From Paramuribaculum sp. (GTDB lineage Bacteria; Bacteroidota; Bacteroidia; Bacteroidales; Muribaculaceae): a stretch of 8,977 nt of DNA. The stretch lies in assembly GCA_029051965.1 (NCBI GenBank), contig JAIDJZ010000256.1:1-8977 (forward strand), read 5' to 3'. Both the position numbers and the translations under genes were made by a program. Below, piece after piece: positions 6,008 to 8,977 of the stretch (the stretch's first letter is position 1; every line of letters starts with the position of its first letter). The notes beneath the pieces are model-generated. The model did not search any database and was not told the DNA's origin. It saw nothing but the letters and a program-made list of their open reading frames with translations.

Positions 6008-8977
6008 ATGAAACTGAGCCGGTTATTTTTGTTGGTTGCCATCGTGTCGGGACTGGCCCTGTCGGGGTGCAGCCTCAAAAAAAACACAGCCGCTTCAAGA
6101 AAATACACAGCCTTCATAACCCGCTACAACATCTATTTCAACGGCGACGAACACTACAAGAAGACAATCGGCGAACTCGAAAGCAAATATGAAGACGACT
6201 TCACCCGCACAACCCTCTTCATGCATCCCGCCGAAGCATATGCCGACGAGAAAGCCCCGCAACCGTCAGGCGACTTCAAACGCTCGATAGAGAAAGCCCA
6301 GAAAGCCATCCAGGTCCGATCGATAAAGAAACGTCCCGCCCGCAAAGCGGGAAAATCCTCGCCAGAATACAAAAAATGGCTCAAACGCGAGGAATACAAC
6401 CCATTTCTCCACAACGCATGGCTCATGATGGGCCGAAGCCAGTATATGGGCGGCGACTTCCTCGGCGCAGCCGCGACATTCTTCTATATCGAAAAACACT
6501 TCTGGTGGCTTCCGGCGACTGTCACCGAAGCGAAACTCTGGCAGGCCAGATCCTACATAGCGATCGACTGGCTGTTTGAAGCCGAAGGCATCCTGCGCCC
6601 GATCACCGAAAAAGACCTGACAGACAAGGACCTTGTCGACCTCTATAATTACGATATGGCTGACCTCAATGTGCGCCGCAAAGAATATACCGCCGCGATC
6701 CCATATCTCGAAAAAGTTGCAAAAGAAGCTAAAAGCGAACAGAAAGCCCGACTGACATTCCTGCTCGGGCAGCTCTACGCCCTGACCGGAGAAAACGCGC
6801 AAGCCTACAAGGCATTCCGCAAAGTCGGATCGATGTCAGCGATCCCCTACCGCACCCGTTTCAACGCCCGGATCAAGCAGAGCGAAGTATTCCAGGGAAG
6901 CGACATAGCCCCCGAAGTCAAATCGCTCAAAGGACTGACACGATACAGCGCCAACACACAGTTTCTCGACCAGATCTACTACGCCATAGGCAACCTCTAT
7001 CTCTCTCGCGCCGACTCGGCCCACGCAATCGAAAACTACCGCATGGCAATCGAAAAATCGACACGCAACGGAATCGAGTCCGCTCTGGCCAATCTCGCTC
7101 TCGGCAGCCTGTACTATGCCCGCGGAGAATATGATCTGGCCCAGCCATGCTATTCCGCCGCCATCTCGCAGATTCCGGAAAACCGGCCTGACTATGTGAC
7201 CATAAAGCGCCGCTCCGACGTGCTTGACGAGCTTGCCATATATTCCCAGAATGTCACCCTTCAGGATTCCCTTCTGCGTCTGGCGGAAATGACTCCCGAA
7301 CAACAGCGACAGATCGTTGACCGCATCATCGAAGATCTCAAGAAACGGGAAAAAGAGGAAGCCGAGAACGCCGCACGCGAAGAGTATCTCGCCCAGCAGG
7401 CCGCCGCAGGCACCGGGCTGAACCAGAGCGGCGCTTCCGCTCCCAACACCTTCCTGCTCAACACCGACAAATCGTGGTACTTCTACAATCAGGCGACACG
7501 CAACGCCGGACGCACGGAATTCCAGAAACGGTGGGGAAGCCGCAAACTTGAAGATGACTGGCGACGCCGCAACAAAGCCTCCTTCAGCCGGTTTGAAGAA
7601 CCGATCGAGGATCCGGCCGGCGAAACAGGCCTCCCCGCAGACTCGATCGTCGAGGAAACTCCCGACGAAGCCGCTTCCCGCGAAGCTCTCGAACGCGCCT
7701 CCGACCCGCACTTCCCCGAATATTATCTGCGACAGATTCCCTCCGACGACGCAGAGAAAGCAACCGCAAACGAAGTGATCCAGGAAGGGCTCTACAACAT
7801 GGGCGTCATCCTGAAAGACCGTATGCAGGACTATAACGCATCCGAAAAAGCATTCCTCAGACTGATCTCCCGCTATCCGGACAACATCTACCGGCTGGAC
7901 GCCTACTACAACCTCTATCTGATGTTCATGCTCTCCGATCAGCAGGCCAAAGCCTCGACCTACCGCCGGCTGATCCTCGACGAATTCCCCGAATCGACCT
8001 ACGGGCAGGCTCTCGCAGATCCGGACTACATGGACAAACTCAGACGCATGACCGAAGAGGAAGCATCTCTCTACGACAAAGCCTACACTGCATACTTCAA
8101 CAACGACAACGCGACGCTCCACCAGATCTGCGCTCTCGTCAGAAAAGAATATCCGATGAGCCGCATAATGCCGAAATTCCTCTTCCTCGACGCTCTCGGC
8201 TATGTCACCGACAACAACAGCGAACGCTTCTCGGAAACACTCAACGAACTGGTCAGCCGCTTCCCCGACACCGATGTCGCACCCCTCGCCTCATCCTATC
8301 TCAGACTGCTGGCCGAGGGACGCCGCTTCAACTCCTCGTCATCGAATGTGCGCGGGATGATCTGGTCAACCCGACTGGGCAACGACTCGACCCACGTCAG
8401 CCTCGAAAACAAACCCGCAGAATTCTCCTTCCGCACCGACACGGCGCAGATCATGCTTCTGATCTATCCCGTTGCGACCACCGACTCCCATGCGCTTCTC
8501 TTCGACGTGGCACGTCATAACTTCACGACATATTCCGTGCGCGACTTCGACCTCGAATCTCTCCGGTTCGGACCGATCGGACTGATCGTCATCTCCGGAT
8601 TCAACAACAGGCGCGAAATCGACACCTACCGTTCCGGTCTCGAATCGTCGCCCGTCTTCACCCTCCCGTCCGGAGTCATCCCGTTGATCATTGCCCGCGG
8701 AGACTATGACATACTGATCAACGAAGGACGGTCGCTCGAAGAATATTTCGACGCAGCAGGTGATGACCGGCTGAAACGCATCCACGAAAGCGTCCTTCCG
8801 TCCGACGAATATGACGAACCGGTCATTCCGGAACTCGAGCCTGCGCCTGACTCTGTCCCTGCACTCCCCGGCATCCCGGAACAACCCGCCCCGAAAAAGA
8901 CTCCCGACGACCCAACGCCCGTCCGGGAACCTGACACGCCCGTCAGTCCCCCCTCCGGTCCCGCCAAGCCAATCAAG
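6008..8977 (+). CDS. porW: Type IX secretion TPR lipoprotein, PorW/SprE family (3' end off the right edge)
   Basis: 990 codons with no stop before the window ends. The start is fixed by an in-frame TGA at 6002-6004. Signal peptide MKLSRLFLLVAIVSGLALSGC with lipobox L18-S19-G20-C21; C21 would be lipidated. SLKKNTAASRKYTAFITRYN and IYFNGDEHY just after the cysteine are the PorW/SprE family opening. Residues about 130-400 hold TPR-like helix pairs (NAWLMMGRSQYMGGDFLGAAATF; LALGSLYYARGEYDLA). A charged coiled-coil segment spans 428-466. Then comes the family signature WYFYNQ (490-495) and EF-x3-WG-x-RKLEDDWRRRNK (504-523). More TPR-like repeats (586-765) and a C-terminal domain (about 780-915, LLFDVARHNFTTYSVRDFDLE, IGLIVISGFNN) follow, then a proline-rich tail from about 938. 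Known role: outer-membrane lipoprotein needed for type IX secretion and, in flavobacteria, gliding (SprE); in Porphyromonas it is linked to the PorK/PorN ring. No other T9SS genes are in the window. Confidence 0.87.
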   Translation, partial: MKLSRLFLLVAIVSGLALSGCSLKKNTAASRKYTAFITRYNIYFNGDEHYKKTIGELESKYEDDFTRTTLFMHPAEAYADEKAPQPSGDFKRSIEKAQKAIQVRSIKKRPARKAGKSSPEYKKWLKREEYNPFLHNAWLMMGRSQYMGGDFLGAAATFFYIEKHFWWLPATVTEAKLWQARSYIAIDWLFEAEGILRPITEKDLTDKDLVDLYNYDMADLNVRRKEYTAAIPYLEKVAKEAKSEQKARLTFLLGQLYALTGENAQAYKAFRKVGSMSAIPYRTRFNARIKQSEVFQGSDIAPEVKSLKGLTRYSANTQFLDQIYYAIGNLYLSRADSAHAIENYRMAIEKSTRNGIESALANLALGSLYYARGEYDLAQPCYSAAISQIPENRPDYVTIKRRSDVLDELAIYSQNVTLQDSLLRLAEMTPEQQRQIVDRIIEDLKKREKEEAENAAREEYLAQQAAAGTGLNQSGASAPNTFLLNTDKSWYFYNQATRNAGRTEFQKRWGSRKLEDDWRRRNKASFSRFEEPIEDPAGETGLPADSIVEETPDEAASREALERASDPHFPEYYLRQIPSDDAEKATANEVIQEGLYNMGVILKDRMQDYNASEKAFLRLISRYPDNIYRLDAYYNLYLMFMLSDQQAKASTYRRLILDEFPESTYGQALADPDYMDKLRRMTEEEASLYDKAYTAYFNNDNATLHQICALVRKEYPMSRIMPKFLFLDALGYVTDNNSERFSETLNELVSRFPDTDVAPLASSYLRLLAEGRRFNSSSSNVRGMIWSTRLGNDSTHVSLENKPAEFSFRTDTAQIMLLIYPVATTDSHALLFDVARHNFTTYSVRDFDLESLRFGPIGLIVISGFNNRREIDTYRSGLESSPVFTLPSGVIPLIIARGDYDILINEGRSLEEYFDAAGDDRLKRIHESVLPSDEYDEPVIPELEPAPDSVPALPGIPEQPAPKKTPDDPTPVREPDTPVSPPSGPAKPIK

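Noticed and set aside
6836..8122. A 428-codon open frame on the minus strand inside porW
   Set aside because: It is antisense to a well-supported PorW/SprE reading frame. Its translation is Val/Gly/Phe/Cys-rich without domain motifs, as expected from the complement of Asp/Glu/Lys-rich codons, and no start-proximal promoter is evident.

Overview
The window looks like a chromosomal segment from a member of the Bacteroidales, possibly Muribaculaceae-like and moderately GC-rich. The evidence is the gene content (a PorW/SprE type IX secretion lipoprotein, a DUF4369-type lipoprotein, a small CC..H..C membrane protein next to aroA), the absence of Shine-Dalgarno sequences before most starts, and Bacteroidetes-type promoter boxes (TTTG / TAnnTTTG). 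I saw no RNA genes, CRISPR array, insertion sequence, phage gene or tRNA-linked attachment site. The family-level assignment is inference.

Minus strand (1-2282): two genes read leftwards from a divergent promoter region. A lipoprotein with a DUF4369-like N-terminal domain and a degenerate thioredoxin-like C-terminal domain (1263-2282) is transcribed first. It is followed after 27 bases by comM/yifB (Mg-chelatase-like AAA+ ATPase), whose 3' end lies off the left edge. A well-matched Bacteroidetes promoter (TTTG-N20-TAATTTTG) sits inside the longer, apparent upstream extension of the lipoprotein ORF and shows that the true start is at 2282.

Plus strand (2477-8977): an outer-membrane phospholipase A (pldA-like, complete His/Ser/Asn active site) with a TAACTTTG box almost touching its ATG; then, after a 95-base gap, a tight group made of aroA (EPSP synthase), a 138-residue single-pass membrane protein of unknown function whose ATG overlaps the aroA stop, and a ZnuB/MntB-type metal ABC transporter permease 16 bases later. 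After a 79-base spacer holding a short inverted repeat comes a very long TPR lipoprotein of the PorW/SprE family, cut by the right edge within a proline-rich tail.

Functionally, three of the seven products are cell-envelope proteins (two lipoproteins and an outer-membrane enzyme) and two are inner-membrane proteins. aroA supplies the shikimate pathway and comM acts on DNA during recombination. The most unusual items are the redox-dead thioredoxin-like lipoprotein, the predicted near-leaderless pldA transcript, and the conserved-looking Cys/His protein wedged between aroA and a metal permease. No clearly new multi-gene defence or mobile system was found. Every stretch without a gene is shorter than 200 bases.
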